From NCBI GenBank assembly GCA_951812925.1, contig OX638372.1, positions 8,680,001 to 8,744,000 of the forward strand: 64,000 nt of DNA. Direction: 5' to 3'. Made by a program: the position numbers and the translations under genes. Shown in pieces: positions 33,601-47,300 of the stretch (position 1 is its first letter; each line of letters begins with the position of its first letter). The DNA comes from Calliopum simillimum (taxonomy: Eukaryota; Arthropoda; Insecta; Diptera; Lauxaniidae). Under the pieces are notes generated by a model. It saw nothing but the letters and a program-made list of their open reading frames with translations. It ran no database searches and was not told the DNA's origin.

Positions 33601-36472
33601 TGGTCAATGTCAAATCCTTGGAGCAAGTTCAAAAATACTCTAAACGAAGCGCATAATTGGGAGTGCCCTCGATTCTACTCATAACTCAAAAAACTTTTGA
33701 AAATCCAAGATTGACAAAAGGAATGATTTTGCCATGGTTTCCAACGAATATTAGAAAAATCAGCTGGAATACATGAATTCAACGCAAAAGTTTTCTTTGG
33801 TTTTGAATCGAAATCAAAAAGAGTCGTGTTTTAACTTCACTCAATAACTCCCTAAAAAAAAGAAACCGTAAAGTTTTCTAAATTTAGTATAAATTTCAGT
33901 AGGACTGAGCTTTCAGACAGAGAAGAAATTCAACCTTAACCATGGTCAAAAATTAAAAAAAAATAAATTTTTTATTGCTAAGGAAAGATCGATTTATATA
34001 ATCAAAAATAAAATTTTTTTTTTATTGTAAAAACTTTGATCCGGGAAGTCCATTGTGTAAATTGGAAGCAGTTATAATATAATCTAGAAAAGATTCTTCT
34101 TCCTTCATCAGTAATATCTGATGGTTCTTAATTTTGCTTTCATAAAAATTCATTATTTCCGAAGGCTCTATGTTTTTCTATTAAGGCCATCTTGCAAACA
34201 TAATTGTGTTTTCAGTCATTCCATGCCTTGTGTAACAAGATTTGCTACTACTCTTCCGGATTCGCTGAAAATCGATACATAATTTTGTTTCTTGCCTAAT
34301 CTGATAAAAATGGCAAGAAAAAGGTAGTGAATCAGGCTATTAGCTCAAAGAAAGTTTACTTTTAAGGTCAGAAGACAAAGCTGTTTTTCATATGAATCCA
34401 ATGAAAAGATGGTGTCTGATGGTAACCTGAATTGGAGTTATATTTTTTATAGTTCCCCACTTCTGTAGTCTTTGTTGAAAAAATTATAGCTCTTAAGCCA
34501 GTAATACCAGTTTATTATTAGATTTATAAGAAAACAGCTTCATCTGCTGTCCAAAAAAAAATGTTTCAGAGGATCTAAAAGGTAGGCCGAGTACATTCTT
34601 AAAAAATAGTAAAAAAGTTCCTTTTGGCCATACAAAAGATTCACTGATTCACCACCTTTTTAAAATAGGTCATGAACTATTTTTTTGAGAGATTTTTTCG
34701 AAACTTCAGAGATTCGGACCCATGACACTAATTTTATGGATTAAATTTTGTACTTTACGGTACATTTACAGAAGCTAAAATCGTACAAAGTATGCCAAGA
34801 TAATTAATGAAGCCAATATCGAAAGAATGATTCTGAGGAAATTTAAGGAAGTGTACGTTGCGGATTTAACAATAGGAATGTATAGAATACAATGGGAAAT
34901 TAATTCTTTAGGATAGATAAAAACTATTTTTATCTTCGAGTATAGAGGGAAAGTTTTGTTTGGTTCTCTCCTATCAGATTTTCGTAGCATACTCAATCAA
35001 TTCAATATAATCAATCAAGAAAACTAAAACAGGATTTGTTGTAAGAAAGCTTCCAAGCTTTTCAATATAAAAATAAGTTACTGCATACTTTTGAGCAAAA
35101 ATCCGTCATTAATGTATGAAATTCAAAAGAAATTATATTTATAAATATTTTACAACGAAATTTTTCAAGTGAAGAAGCAAACTCGAAGCGAAAATATACA
35201 TAATTTAAAATGCATACGTATAAATATTTGTACGCGCATATATACATAGTAAATATTATCTATTAAATCCAATGAAAAGCAATTAACTACAAATCTACGT
35301 ACAACAACAAAAAACAAACAAAAAAGTATTGTAAAATAAATTCCAATTTTGTAAAAATGCTGCTTATGTCAGCTTAATGCTTTTACTTACGGATACGTAC
35401 AAAAAAACAATATTTCAAACAAACGGATCGTACATTATTGGCAAATCCACGCAAAGATGACGTAGAATTTTTCAGAATTATTCGAAGTTTGGCATTCAAT
35501 TCTTTTTGTTTTCATTTTTCTTTTTTTTTTTTCAATATCAGTGAGTACTTTCCGACTTATTCGATACTTCTTAATATTTACCATTATCTAACTTTATTCC
35601 AGTACAACAGAAGTGCAGAATTTAAATACATTGTGGCGAAAATATCCTCAAACACTATTACTCACCACACTGAAATCAATTATAAGGTGGATTTCACTGA
35701 ACTTATGGTTCTTCAAAAAACACGTATCCAAAAATTAGGATTTCTCTAGTCCATCCGAATTCTAACAAGAAATGTGTCACTTACTTTTCTGTTATTTTCA
35801 AAAATTTTTTAAAGATTTAAAAAAAATGGGCATCTGCATTGACAAACGCTACCTTCAAAACTTTTCTTCGATCTTGGGAGCCTCTGCTCCGACTATCGAT
35901 ATCTTTTATGGTAAACCCTTTAGCACCGAAAAAGTTTTTGTGTAATGCAAATTTTTGGAACTATTAAAAATGTTGGAAAGGATGAAATAATTCTCCCAAT
36001 ACCTGTGACGACCTCTGTATTCCTGTCAAACCATAATACTTCTGGCATCCTTAAAATTAGATTGTATCCAAAATTTTTTAGTTTTAAGAATCTGAAATTA
36101 ACCATAGTAATGCCAAATACATACTACATCCCAATTAGTAGCTAATTTCTACAAACTCCAGAAAGAATATAAGATCCTTAGGTTAGGGACTTAACATGCT
36201 TGCCTTGAAGGTAACTCCAGAGAGACTTTTCTGAATAAAGAATGGGATAGGTACAGTTGACGAAAGCCCTAAGAACAATAAAAATTTCGAAAGAGTCAAC
36301 AATATCATAGAAAATCTTCAATTTGTTCTTCGATCACTTGACGATTCAGCAAAATGTTAATTGGTACGGTATTCAGCTGCTGAACTGGTGAAAAATGAAA
36401 AATTTTACCAGAGAAACCCTCTATGTACAAGGGATCTGAATTTAACCATTACAAATCAAAAAATCATCTAGA
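33601..36472. other. Non-coding, nothing recognised
   Basis: AT-rich stretch without TE termini, RNA genes or credible exons. Confidence 0.35.
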
Positions 36473-37030
36473 GCTACACAGAGAAATCAATTGTTCGAAC
36501 TACTTCATTTCTAGTAAATTTTACTAAAATTTCAAGACAATATAATGACATATACTCAATTTTTTTTTTCTTTAAATTTAAGTGATATTTACCTGGAAGT
36601 ACCTTAAGTTCAAAAAAAAAAAATAATGAAAAGAAAAAAATATTTGACTGCACTAGGATGAATCATATCCTGGGTCTTTCCGTATAACAGGTAGAAAAAT
36701 ATTGTTTTTACTTACAATTACAAACTTGTAAGACCTCTACTCTACTGACCTATATGATGGAGATATATAAAATTTGTGTATTAAGGAAATGTCTGTCCAA
36801 ACATAAATATTTTCCATAGAGTTATTTAGTAAAACTGGTTATAGATTTTTCTGATATTTAACTTACTGCAAAGTTCAAATAAAAAAAAGCTAACCGGATT
36901 ATGATTCGAACCAGAGTCTATCCATGTGATAGACAGAAATATATTATTTTATCTTGCAGTTACAAACTAGTTAGAACCTCTACACCATTGACGAATATGA
37001 TGAAGAGCCATAAAATGTGTACTACTGATA
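36473..37030 (-). mobile_element. tRNA-module repeat family, copy 1 (two modules)
   Basis: The left end CTACACAGAGAAATCA (36474) matches the CTACACGAGGAAAAA end of the copy at 52802. Two minus-strand tRNA-like modules follow. The first has a box A-like segment at 36732-36746 and a degraded box B at 36657-36671. The second has box A at 36974-36988 and a good box B (GGTTCGAAT) at 36904-36912. Between and after them is the family's conserved ACATTTGTCTGTCCAAAC-type block (only at about 36790-36803 here). The duplicated module is peculiar to this copy. The right end was not found. Confidence 0.55.
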
Positions 37031-39410
37031 AGGGTCATCGCATGATACAAAATCAGTTGGGCATTTTCCATTTTCAATGCCTTGCGTCAAGCTATTTAAG
37101 TGCATTTTTAATAAAATCTGTAGAGTTTTCATAACCTCAAAATATGCTTTTCTTAGATCCGATTTGAAACATTTCAAAAATCATTAAGTCTTGGAAAGCC
37201 TGATGTAATTTGCAAAACAATTTCAATAAGCAAAATGCGCTACCACAAATGGACTTGCCCACATATACGTAGGTACTGCGTCTACTTAGAGTTTACAGAG
37301 TTTACTCCAACAGCAGCTTTGTAGAAGTCGCTCAAGCATTTTTAATTTAACAAAAATGCTGAAGGATTTTTACACATAATTTTTTATTTATTTCTTTTGC
37401 ATTTACGTCTACAAACAATTTTTGCACTTTGCTTCATATTGATTTATTATGTATGTACTACTTATATATTTTATTTTATTTTGTTGTTTTATATACCATA
37501 TTTTTCAATTTGAATGGCTTGTATGTTTGTATGAGTTTGTTGGCTTAAAGCTAAGTTGCCTTGGCTAAGGTAATATGACATTCATCCATTGCAATGCAAT
37601 GCAGTGCACTTAAGGATACAAGTACTCTTAGATACTTAATTATACACACGTACATATGTACCACTCTCATACTCGTATATCTTTCAAACGCTTATTTATT
37701 AATTAAAATGAATAAAGAAGAAAAATGCCAAAATTAAAAGCATAAAATAAAAGTAATAAAATCTATAGGAATACAAATACAAATAAATACATACGCGGAG
37801 CACTATGTACCAACGTTATCTATATACACGGGCCAATGAATCCTATGTGCCTGGAAAATGCATTCCTATTTTAGGTGATATACCATTGGAAATTTTTTAG
37901 AGAGGCGTTGTTGTTGATTTTCATTATATGTGTAAGAGGGAGACACCTACTGTAAGTTTGGCTTCAAATGTTAGGTTTCATCGCAGTGGGAAGTCCTTTG
38001 TAGGATGTAGGATATTTTTTTGTATGGACATGCGCTGTTTGATTTTTCGGAGTTATTTGTGTTTTGTATTTTTTTGTGTTATTAATCTGTGCACAAGTGA
38101 AGGAATTTTTCGGAAACCGTTGCTCATTCTGTGTTTACTGCTGTTGGCTGTTGGTATATTTGACGGATAATGGAAATTTTATTCATTTCAAATGCGTGTG
38201 TCGGCAAAATTCTGAGATGAAAAACGTGCTGATATATTGCATTGATACATTACTCTCAAGCAAATTTTAAAATAAAACAATATGAAATACTTTTAAATAA
38301 CTTGTGAAATACATTCAAAAAGCAAGTTATTTAAGAAGCTCAACTTTTCGAAACAATACTTTAAAATATATGTTTGGGGTTATAATTCAGCATTAAATCG
38401 CTTTAAATCATTAAAAAACATATAACACTAAGCTTCAAATAAATTCTAAAAGTTTCAGTCCTATTTGTAGTTCAAAAAATAAGTTTCTGTTTCTTTTCTG
38501 ACTGTGGAAAAAAATATTATCCTTTGGTCTTATGAGCCCTAGCTAGCCTTAGTAGTGGCGACAGGGGATTTTTTAAAAATTCAATAATACTTTTAGAAAT
38601 ATTAGAGATATCTCATTAGTGTCATTGGAAGCAGAAATTATAAGATTGATATAAATAAAAGCATTAAATTTTCGTAAAAAAAAAAAAACCTTAAGTTAAG
38701 AAAAGTCAATTAAACGCTACTACTCTGTTATCTAATTTTGCGCCCCGTTTGATTTTCGTCATTTCTTGTTATATTGATTATTAAAAATTTGCTTACACCC
38801 TGTAAATATTTCAGCCTATATCCACAACGCTTTTTCTTTTTAAATGACTTTTGAAAATATACTTATTTTTCACTAAGTATTATATGTGATTCAAGTGGAG
38901 GAAATTTCATAAAACTGAATTTAGCTAACTCAAATAACCTCTGGTAACTTTCATCCGAATCAAAGGCATAATAACTTGATTGAAGTCATTTGTTAGGATG
39001 GTCTAAAAATAGCAGTTTTTTTACTTCAGAATAATCTTTTTCCGAAGACCAAGAGTTCCCTTATTCTGACCATGATTTCCCCACTTTAACTTTAGAAACA
39101 TTATCAAATCACAATATCTCAAATCAGAGCCTAACGAGAATGGTTGCTATGATGGAGCTTGTTTTGTACTCCATGTTATGAACAGTAGCAAAAGTTGGAG
39201 CAGTCACAATATATATTGGATTTAGTCACCTGAATGCAGTTCTTGTAAGGTTTGGTCGAAAACCTATAAATTTATGCTGGGCGTTGCTGAAAGTATGTTT
39301 TTTATGAAGTTCGAAAGTATGTAAACGATGGATCCTCCATTTTCCAAATAGAATAAGGTTATAATGAGGAAACTGCAGGAAATATGGACAGTTTGTAATA
39401 TTTCTTCTAT
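37031..39410. other. Non-coding, nothing recognised
   Basis: AT-rich sequence with short frames only. Confidence 0.35.
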
Positions 39411-39990
39411 TATAAAGGGTACTTCATTAAGACGTGTGGTACTTTAATTTTGAATAAAACTCAAACGGTGCAGAATTTTTTTTAAAAAATTATTTCGCTG
39501 ACATGTTCACCACGACTATTCCGTAGATATCTCACTCTTTCATCCATATTTTCGATGAAATTTTGTGGTATGGCCTCCGAATTGGCCCAAGTCACAGTAA
39601 TATTGCTTTTCAAGTCTAGAATTGTCTTCGGATCATTCACATAGACGTTATCCTTTGTGTAACCCCACAGCAAAAAGTCCAACAGCGTCAAATCGCATAA
39701 TCTGAGCAGCCAATTCACATCACCGCAACGAGAAATTACACGGTTCGGAAGTTTGCGACGCAAGAAAATCCAAATTGGGGCAAGTTGTGTGTGGTGTAAC
39801 GCCATTCTGTTAAAACCACATATCGCCAAGATCCTGAGCTTCAACCTCCGGTACAAAATAGTTCTCCAACATAGGGTGGTACCACTCGGAGTTTACATTT
39901 TCGGTATTTCCGTGCTAATCTTCGAAAAAAAAAAAACGGTCCGACCCATAAACCATACCAAACAGTGAATCGCGGTGGGATATTTATTTT
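39411..39990 (-). pseudogene. IS630/Tc1-mariner-type transposase remnant, C-terminal two thirds
   Basis: From about 39985 downwards on the minus strand, shifting frames give FTVWYGLWVG, VNSEWYHPMLENYFVPEVEA, DMWF, and then, one base off frame, the catalytic-loop region. It continues with GDVNWLLRLCDLTLLDFLLW and GYTKDNVYVNDPKTILDLKS, ending RNSRGEHVSEIIF at 39482. This is the insect family whose hallmark is PPRSCDLTPLDFFLWG. A single deleted base after TGGTTT breaks the frame near 39824. The codon expected for the second catalytic D reads AAT (N). Two hallmark prolines are changed to leucine. A terminus-like AAAGGGTACTTCATT lies at 39413-39427, consistent with the element's end. The N-terminal third is absent. 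Confidence 0.75.
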
Positions 39991-40126
39991 TGAAAAATCA
40001 AAAAAAAAAACAAAATCTGCTTCAACACAAATATGTTGTTTTAAACAAAAATTTATTAAAACATGTTCAGTATATTTTGCGCCAAAGCGTTACACACATT
40101 ATATTCTTCATAATCGACATTTTGCG

Positions 40127-40621
40127 TAAATGGTTATCCATTTCTGGATCTTGGAAATTGCAGCCCTGGCATTTGGCAGCTGTTAAGTGTTCATGTCATC
40201 CAAAATTATTTTTTGTGTAGGTAAAGGTATGCCATTTTAGAACATGGAACGTTTTACTACCGAACAACGAGTTAAAATTGTAGAAAAAAATGTTTGTTAA
40301 AATTGTGGTAAAATTAACTATGTACTTTGTAGATTTAGCGATGTTCAGTGGCTTCCGAGATCATGAGATTTGACGCCTCTAGACTTTTTTTTTTTCGTAG
40401 GACCACTTAAAATATTGTGTTTACGAGAATGGCTGAACCTGTGCCAGGATTGTGCGGAGAAGTAATCAAAAATTGCCTCAAAAGGATTGATTTCTGCAAA
40501 AACTACCGTGGAGAACATTTGAACGATAATGTTTTTTACGGGTAGTGGCAAAGTCCAAACAATATAACAAAATTAACATTTCATCGAAATTTTTCCGAAG
40601 TGGAAAATGGATGACCCTTTA
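40127..40621 (+). mobile_element. Short internally deleted copy of the same IS630/Tc1-like element
   Basis: The left terminus AAATGGTTATCCATTT (40128-40143) and the inverted right terminus AAATGGATGACCCTTT (40605-40620) pair imperfectly. The element is about 495 bp. At 40244 an ATG starts the usual N-terminus (MERFTTEQRVKIVEKN), then a stop follows. After a large deletion the C-terminal region resumes at about 40339: DVQWLPRS, a stop, DLTPLDF. It continues after a T run with MAEPVPGLCGEVIKN, LKRIDFC and NYRGEHLNDNVFYG, ending with TAG at 40543-40545. It lies in opposite orientation to the neighbour at 39411, and the palindromic 40128 terminus could serve both. Confidence 0.7.
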
Positions 40622-43059
40622 ATAGATAATCAAATTTTTTGGAAAAATAAAAAAAAATAAGCAAAATACAGATGTACGTATTTCGTCAATTTCGGGAAAG
40701 AATAACATTAGGAAATTTAGCATAAAATATTTTTGAGTTTTTTTTTTTTAAATAAAAGTTTCTAGAAATTGAAGCAATTTTTAGCATAAAAAGTTGATTT
40801 TGTTCTCGTTTATAAGATGTTGCGCAGTTTTTACACAAATTAAACCACGTGTCACTTAAAACAAATGTCATTTCAGATTTACTTTTTCCTTCCATTTTCT
40901 ATAAAGTATTTTCTTTTTCCTTTTTTTTTTAATTTAAAACATTTAATCTAATTAAAAATTCCCCAGAGTATTTACTGAACTAAAATCAAAGTCATTTATA
41001 GTAATGCGACATTTTTATACAAAATGTTGACTAATTAACGTAGCCTGCTGTTTAAAGCGTTAATACCAACCATTTCTATAGGGGGAGTTTGTACTCTAAA
41101 TAAAAGACCAAAGAAAAAAAATAATGAAATATTTTCTCGAAAAAAATTGGGGGAAATTTTTGTGTTTAAATCAAAACAAAAGAATCAATACGAATAAAAA
41201 CACAAACAGAAAAATATAAAACTCGTACAATTGCTCTCGCAATGCTTGGATGGACGCTACTTGAAACAAGGGGATGAATAATTAGATTTTTTCCCAGCGA
41301 TTTCTTAAGTAGCGCATTTTATTGTTTTTTCAAATTATTTTTGTTAGGATTTTTTTTTTTCTTGCTTTTTTCTCATTTTTTCTTATTAAAGTAGAACAGC
41401 TGTTGTGATGGTAATGAAGTGAAAAAATTTAAGCAAAATTTTCATTTTAAAAGCTAATATTTTTTGAATAATTACAATAAAAATCAGCAAAATTTTTAGT
41501 GCAGATGCTGGTTAGAGATTTGATAACTTTACCCTACGTAAAATCAGTCATAACATTTGAGTAAAATTGTAGTATGAGGGACTATCCCTTGAATGAATTT
41601 TAAGCTCTCAGAAAAAAGGGAATTCTGAAATTGATATGTAAATGTTTTGACTTAAGCATTAGCATCGTAGTATGTATTACATGCTAGAATTTTAAGCTTT
41701 CTAACTTATCTGAATATCCTTAAAATTTTTCGCAACATAAAATATCAAGCTTACGAAACCTCATGATTCTTCACAAAAATAGTTCCATCAATAATTTACT
41801 ACAATTTTTTTTTTCCTTTTTAAGAACAATAAGTCAATTGTAATCTCGTGCTCTAAGCAATTTGTTAAAATACCAAAATAGATCCTTCAAGATATTTGCT
41901 ACTAATGTGTTTATCTTGTTTCTGCTTTTGCTGCATGTCAAATGTGTCAATTGTCTGCTTGCGATAACAAAACAAAACACAAGAAACATCATTATGAATG
42001 TATCAATACGTATAGATGGAACACAAAAATGTCACGTCCGAAAAAGTGCTTTTCTCTCTCTCTACCCTCCTCAATATTGCCGCCCACTTGAAGGCAAAAA
42101 TCTTGTATAGAGATATTTAGAAAATAAATAAATTAAATAGCAAACTTTTCACTTGACCATTTTGTTGTACTGTCCATTTTTATCGGAAGCAACAGCAGCA
42201 GCGGAAGAATATTGCAGCATTGTCTGCATTTGAAGCGAAGAAAAATGTTCTGCCCTGGGGAATATTTCTTAATCTGAACAGTGACCGAAGAAGAAGAAGA
42301 AAAAGCAGCAGCTACGAATTCATTGAATCATCATTGTGCAGAAAAATCAAAATTCAATACAAAATATATGGACGGAAAAAAAAATTGCAAATGGGCCATT
42401 CCATGCAATTTGATGTTTATTTTAAATTGTTATAACTTTTGTATAGTGAATGCTTACTTTCTTTCAGACAAACACGAGTTAAAGTTTCGCCTTTTTTTTT
42501 GAACAATTTCCTTTTCAAACAAAAATTTTTTAAATCTTTTAGTGCTTTCCGATTTTACCGAAATGTATATCTTGAAGATTTGACACTTAGGCATGTTCTG
42601 AAATCCGATTCACTTCGGAATCGGAATGAGAGCAATTTTCAAGAGCCCCGTGTTTCGATAATTAACACCAAATCGGATTTATTTTTCAGTAAATCGAATA
42701 GGAACTATTAGAAAATTTCATTTGTTGAAAGACATATTCCATTCCATTTTATTTGTCGCAATGTAAAGCTCGACATGGTTAAAAATTTTTGACTTTAACA
42801 AGATTTTTAGAATTTATAAGCATGCGAAAATTTAATAGTTTTCGAAATTATAAACATTTTTTGAATTCATCTTATATTACTGGAATTCTTCAGCTTTTCA
42901 CAAGTCCATCAATATTGTTTGGGTTTTACATATTTTTAAAAAAATTTCTTACTTTATGAATACTATGACAAAAATTTGTCTTTAAGTTATTAAAGTAATT
43001 ACAATGCAATTAAAATAATGGCCAATTTTATAAACCTATCACAATTTTTGGGTGCAATG
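40622..43059. other. Non-coding, nothing recognised
   Basis: AT-rich sequence with poly-T runs. Frames at 41862-42110, 42220-42435, 42281-42502 and 42439-42711 (plus) have no motif. Confidence 0.35.
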
Positions 43060-44330
43060 GCTTACTAGCCACATATAGATCAAAAGGTCCAACCCGGACT
43101 TTGAGTCACATAGAAGTTAATAGTTTAATGATTTTAGCCTATATTTGGCTTGAGAGTAAAGGCCTTAGAAGTTATTGCGAAATCTTTGAGTGGTCTTGAA
43201 GATTATTGAAAAACATTTGTCCAGAGCGTTAAATCCAGATCTGCCATGCGATGGACAATGCTACAAGTTCTTCCCTTTGGCATCATTGCACCAGCAATAT
43301 CTATTATGAACTAGAATGCCCATTCTGTGAGCATAATAACCGATGAGACTGTAACCAATGGTGCCTCCAAAAACAGTTCTACATTTTTTGCGAGAAAAAG
43401 AGAGAAGTTAATCAGTTCTATCTTTCCAGAAAGTTTACCAAAAAGATTTTGTTATTTTGCTAATATTAGAGTTTGTAAATTTAAAGTCAGACCCACAGTA
43501 ATCTGATTTCTGAAATAAAACATTATAGTGCTGTTTAGTTAGTAAAACGTTCAATGGTTTCTCTTTGAGAAAGACGCCTGCTTTTGCCTCATCATCAGCA
43601 ATTGCATTACCTTATATGTATACCGCAGTGACGATATACGCAGTTAAAGCATGTTTCAAACTTACTGGTCAGTGCTTGAATTAGATTGTAGCATCAAAGG
43701 ACTGACCAGGATTTTATTCTATAGCTTTTGAGAAACTTAAGAGTAGCTTGACTGTCAAAACATAAAAATTTATGCGACCAACGTCAACGTTTGCCATTAC
43801 ATATTCAATCGAAGCTTGAAAAATGCTTGAGGTTAGGTTTAAAAACAACAGCACCCATCCTTTTTCTCGTCTTGGAATTCGATCAGTCTGAAATCTCTCG
43901 ATTCTATGTTACCAGGGCACTTTTTATCAAGATAAAGTGTTGGCTAACATTAGTCTATCGATTTTTTAAGAACAGAGCTTAATTTGCTGTGACCGAATTC
44001 TCTGATGCTAAGTCCCTCAACTTGTTTATGATTTTCGCTACTCGTTCTTCAATGTTTTTTTTTAAGAATACAATTGATAATCTTGAATCGATTCTGAACA
44101 CTTTGCTGTTCTTTGATAGATTTAGAAAGTTGGTAGATAACATTTTCTGGAAAAAAGTACAACTTGGGTTTTTGTTCATGCCCTGTAACTTTTTTATTAA
44201 GGGACCTGAAGCGATTATTCAGAGAAGTGGTAAAAGTATTTCGCCTTGTAGAACGTCACTGCCAGATTTTGTGTGAATTGCAAAGCCCAAATTTTTGATA
44301 TTAGACGTCAATTGAGTCGAGTCTTGATCC
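43060..44330 (-). pseudogene. Non-LTR retrotransposon remnant: (RT tail), RNase H, C-terminal knuckle
   Basis: Minus strand, high to low coordinates. Near 44265-44225, SGSDVLQGEILLPLL may be the reverse-transcriptase segment that normally reads QGGVLSPLLW. RNase H follows: SKTRKRMGAVVFKPNL near 43885-43840, FLCFDSQATLKFLKSYRIKS at 43772-43713, FNCVYRHCGIHIR near 43645-43605 and, after frameshift, EAKAGVFLKEKPLN. The D of DSQ and the H of RHCGIH are typical active-site positions. Then comes the post-RNase H region: RKKCRTVFGGTIGYSLIGYY, AHRMGILVHNRYCWCNDAKG, a stop, HCPSH (43393-43235). Many stops and shifts. Clade is Jockey-like by the HRMGI..CxxC..HCP order. The RT call is weaker than the RNase H call. 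Confidence 0.7.
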
Positions 44331-47300
44331 AGTCTATAAGACTCCTATCAGCTGAAACCCCATTATTATCAACAGCTTAAGTTTAATGCACTGCAATCAA
44401 AACAGAATTGCTCTGGATCTTAAATATTTTCTTCTCGTTCTTGTTTTTCGTTGGCTACAGCTACTTAGTTAGCATAATATTCTTAGCATGCAGTGGCGTA
44501 CGGTGTACTAAAGGTCACTTTCAATCTACATCTTTCAGTATCTTTTGCAAGAAACTAAAACTCAGGAACTCTAGCTTTTAGATAACAATATTTTACCAGC
44601 TTGCATCGATATTATCACTCGTATTTAAATTTTTATTCTAATTCGACTTTCTCAAAATCATTTAAATTTTTTCCAAATTTTTTTTACTTCATCAATGTCT
44701 ATGGAATTATGCAATATTTGCTGATTTTATTTATATCCTTAGTCACTGTCTGTCAAGATTTTTCAACTTATTATTTATCATTTTTCAAATATCAAAAAAC
44801 TTCTTGATTTTTTTTCCAAACTTCTTGATCTTTTCAAATTTATTTAGTGCATCCTTTTGAAATCATTTTGGTGACTTTCGACTTTTTTAAATTTTTTTTC
44901 ATAATTTCCCAACTTTTCAAAATCTCTTCGATATTTGCTAAATTTTTTAACCACTCATGGATTCAGCAAACAAAACGAAGCCAATTGAAATACAACTTTG
45001 ATAGCAGCGCATAACCAGACATTGTCCTGCTGCTGCAACAGGACAATTTAGAAAATCAGATTTCTTTCTCTGATTTCGCATTTTCTTTTTTTTCTTCTCG
45101 TTTTCTTCAACTACTGCTGTTGTTGTTGTTGTTGTTGTTATTTCTTCCACTTGCACTCGAGGGTGCTCGACAATAAATTTATGACATTCATTAGAACGTC
45201 AGATTAAGAAATTTTTGAATTTAAGCAGCTGATGTTCGTTTTTGTTGTTGTTGTTATTGAACTTATTGTTATTTTTTTTCTGTCTTTCTTACAACGAAGA
45301 GTAGATTTTCATGTTAATGTTGACTTGAGATCGAATCCGACAACAACAATAGCAGTAACATAAGCAGCCGCTACATAAAAATCGCTTTTAAATTGAGAAA
45401 ATTGTTTTGTTATGCTGCATACTTTGGGGCGCACTAGCAGCAATAAGCTGGGGAATAGCATGTAAAATACAACAGGAATTGAAAAAAAAAAAAGCAAGCA
45501 ACAACAAAACAAAATATTGAAAGTCACTTTAAACGTCGCACAGCTGTGCATTTAAAATGTCGCCAGCGCCACCATCTTCAACGACTCTCCCCCACCTTAC
45601 GTATTCCGTATTGAATCTTTCTGCTGCCACTGCCCACACTCACTGTTGTTTGCCACAAATTTAAGCCACAAGAAAATTTTGTTTTCTGTTCAATGGTGGC
45701 GGTTATTCAAAATTTTCTATAATTAAGTTCGCGCGCATTGTATGGTCTTCTGGACAGAGGAGAGATACCGCCGCTTACGTTTATTTGTGTTTTGCATTAA
45801 ACAACAACATGCTTGGAGCAATAACGGAGCAACAAAAAACGCGACAGCAATACATACCAACAACACAGCAAGCTGTCATTTACCTTTGGGACAAGCAAAA
45901 GTGGCAGGATTTATGTGTACGCAAAACAAACGACCACCACAGGACACAAAACAAAGAAAAGGAAGGGAACAAAAAAAAAAAAAAAAATCAAAATGCTTTA
46001 GCGAAGACGCGAAGAGATAAAAGTGCACCGGCGGGCTTTGGGGAGTAGCCAGATTGTGGCATAGTGTGAGATAAAATGAGTGAGCATGAACTTAGTAATA
46101 TTTTTCGACTTTTTCAAAGATTTTTGTCTACATTAAGATGTTTCGAACTTTTCTGTATCGTTCGAATTTGTAACATTTTTTAAACTGTGACAACATTTTC
46201 GACTTTGTTAATCAACTCACTCAACTTTTTTCGACTAATTCCAAATTTTTGATCTCTCTAATATTTTTGACATTCTCTCTAATATTTATGAACATTTCTT
46301 GACTCTTTTAATAGTTTTTGACCTTTTCACCATTTTTGATTTTCTCAACTTTTAAGTCAGTTTTTTAATAATTTTTAGTATGTTAAATTGTAAAATTTTT
46401 CCTTAAAAATGAATTCGGACGGAGCTTGGAATATCGAAAATAATAAATAATTAAACTTATAGACGAGTTTGTGATTACTATGGCACACACAATCGTCCAA
46501 AGCATCTCTCAAATGTTTAAGCCATGTATTGGCCTTCCAAATAAAAAAAAAATAATAATAATAATAATTTAATTTTTTGTGTTATTTTTTACAATTTCAA
46601 TTTCTATCAGGCTTAAAAAACACCCTATACTTCCCGCTCTCCTCTGACTTGTTGTACTCACGCCGAAAGGTGAACAAGTTTAACTTTTTTTTTGATTTCG
46701 ATTTCCCTACCATATTCGACAATTTCAAGGTTTTTTAAAATTTTTGATGACAGTGCAGTCTGGCAACACTTAACAAGTGTGGCTTTATTCCTTTATTTGT
46801 TTAATCATCGTTGTCCTGTGTGTGTGTGCGTTTGTCACCAACATCAAGTGCTGTTCGATGTTTATGTTTTTTTTTTCGTTTTCTTTAGCTCAGCGCTCGA
46901 TGGGCGAACAATGAAGACGCACACTCTGGTGGTTTCTGTAGGCATAATATGCGCATTGGTCGACTTCGCGGTCGTCTTCATCATTTGGGACACTTTTGTG
47001 TACAAACTGGCAGGCATCTTTTGTCAAATGCAAACATTATAGAGCGACGCGCGTATGACGCTAATCAACCCTAGCAAATGTTTGTTGTCTACTTTTGGGC
47101 GCAAAACAGAGTGCGCGCAACACATGCAAATTGTCACCACTGTGTTAAGAAACTGCGGCTGCAACAACAACAACGACAACAAAACAGATGACAACAACAA
47201 CTACATATTGTGCTCCTTTTGTTTTGTTCTTTAACTACAGCAACTCAAGGATATTGTTTTTGTTGTTGTTGTTGTTGTTGTTGATTGTCCTGTTTGAAGA

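Noticed and set aside
46692..47042. 116-codon frame with a hydrophobic tail as a membrane protein
   Set aside because: Starts in T-rich sequence, has a valine/cysteine run from a GTGT repeat, and no recognisable family.
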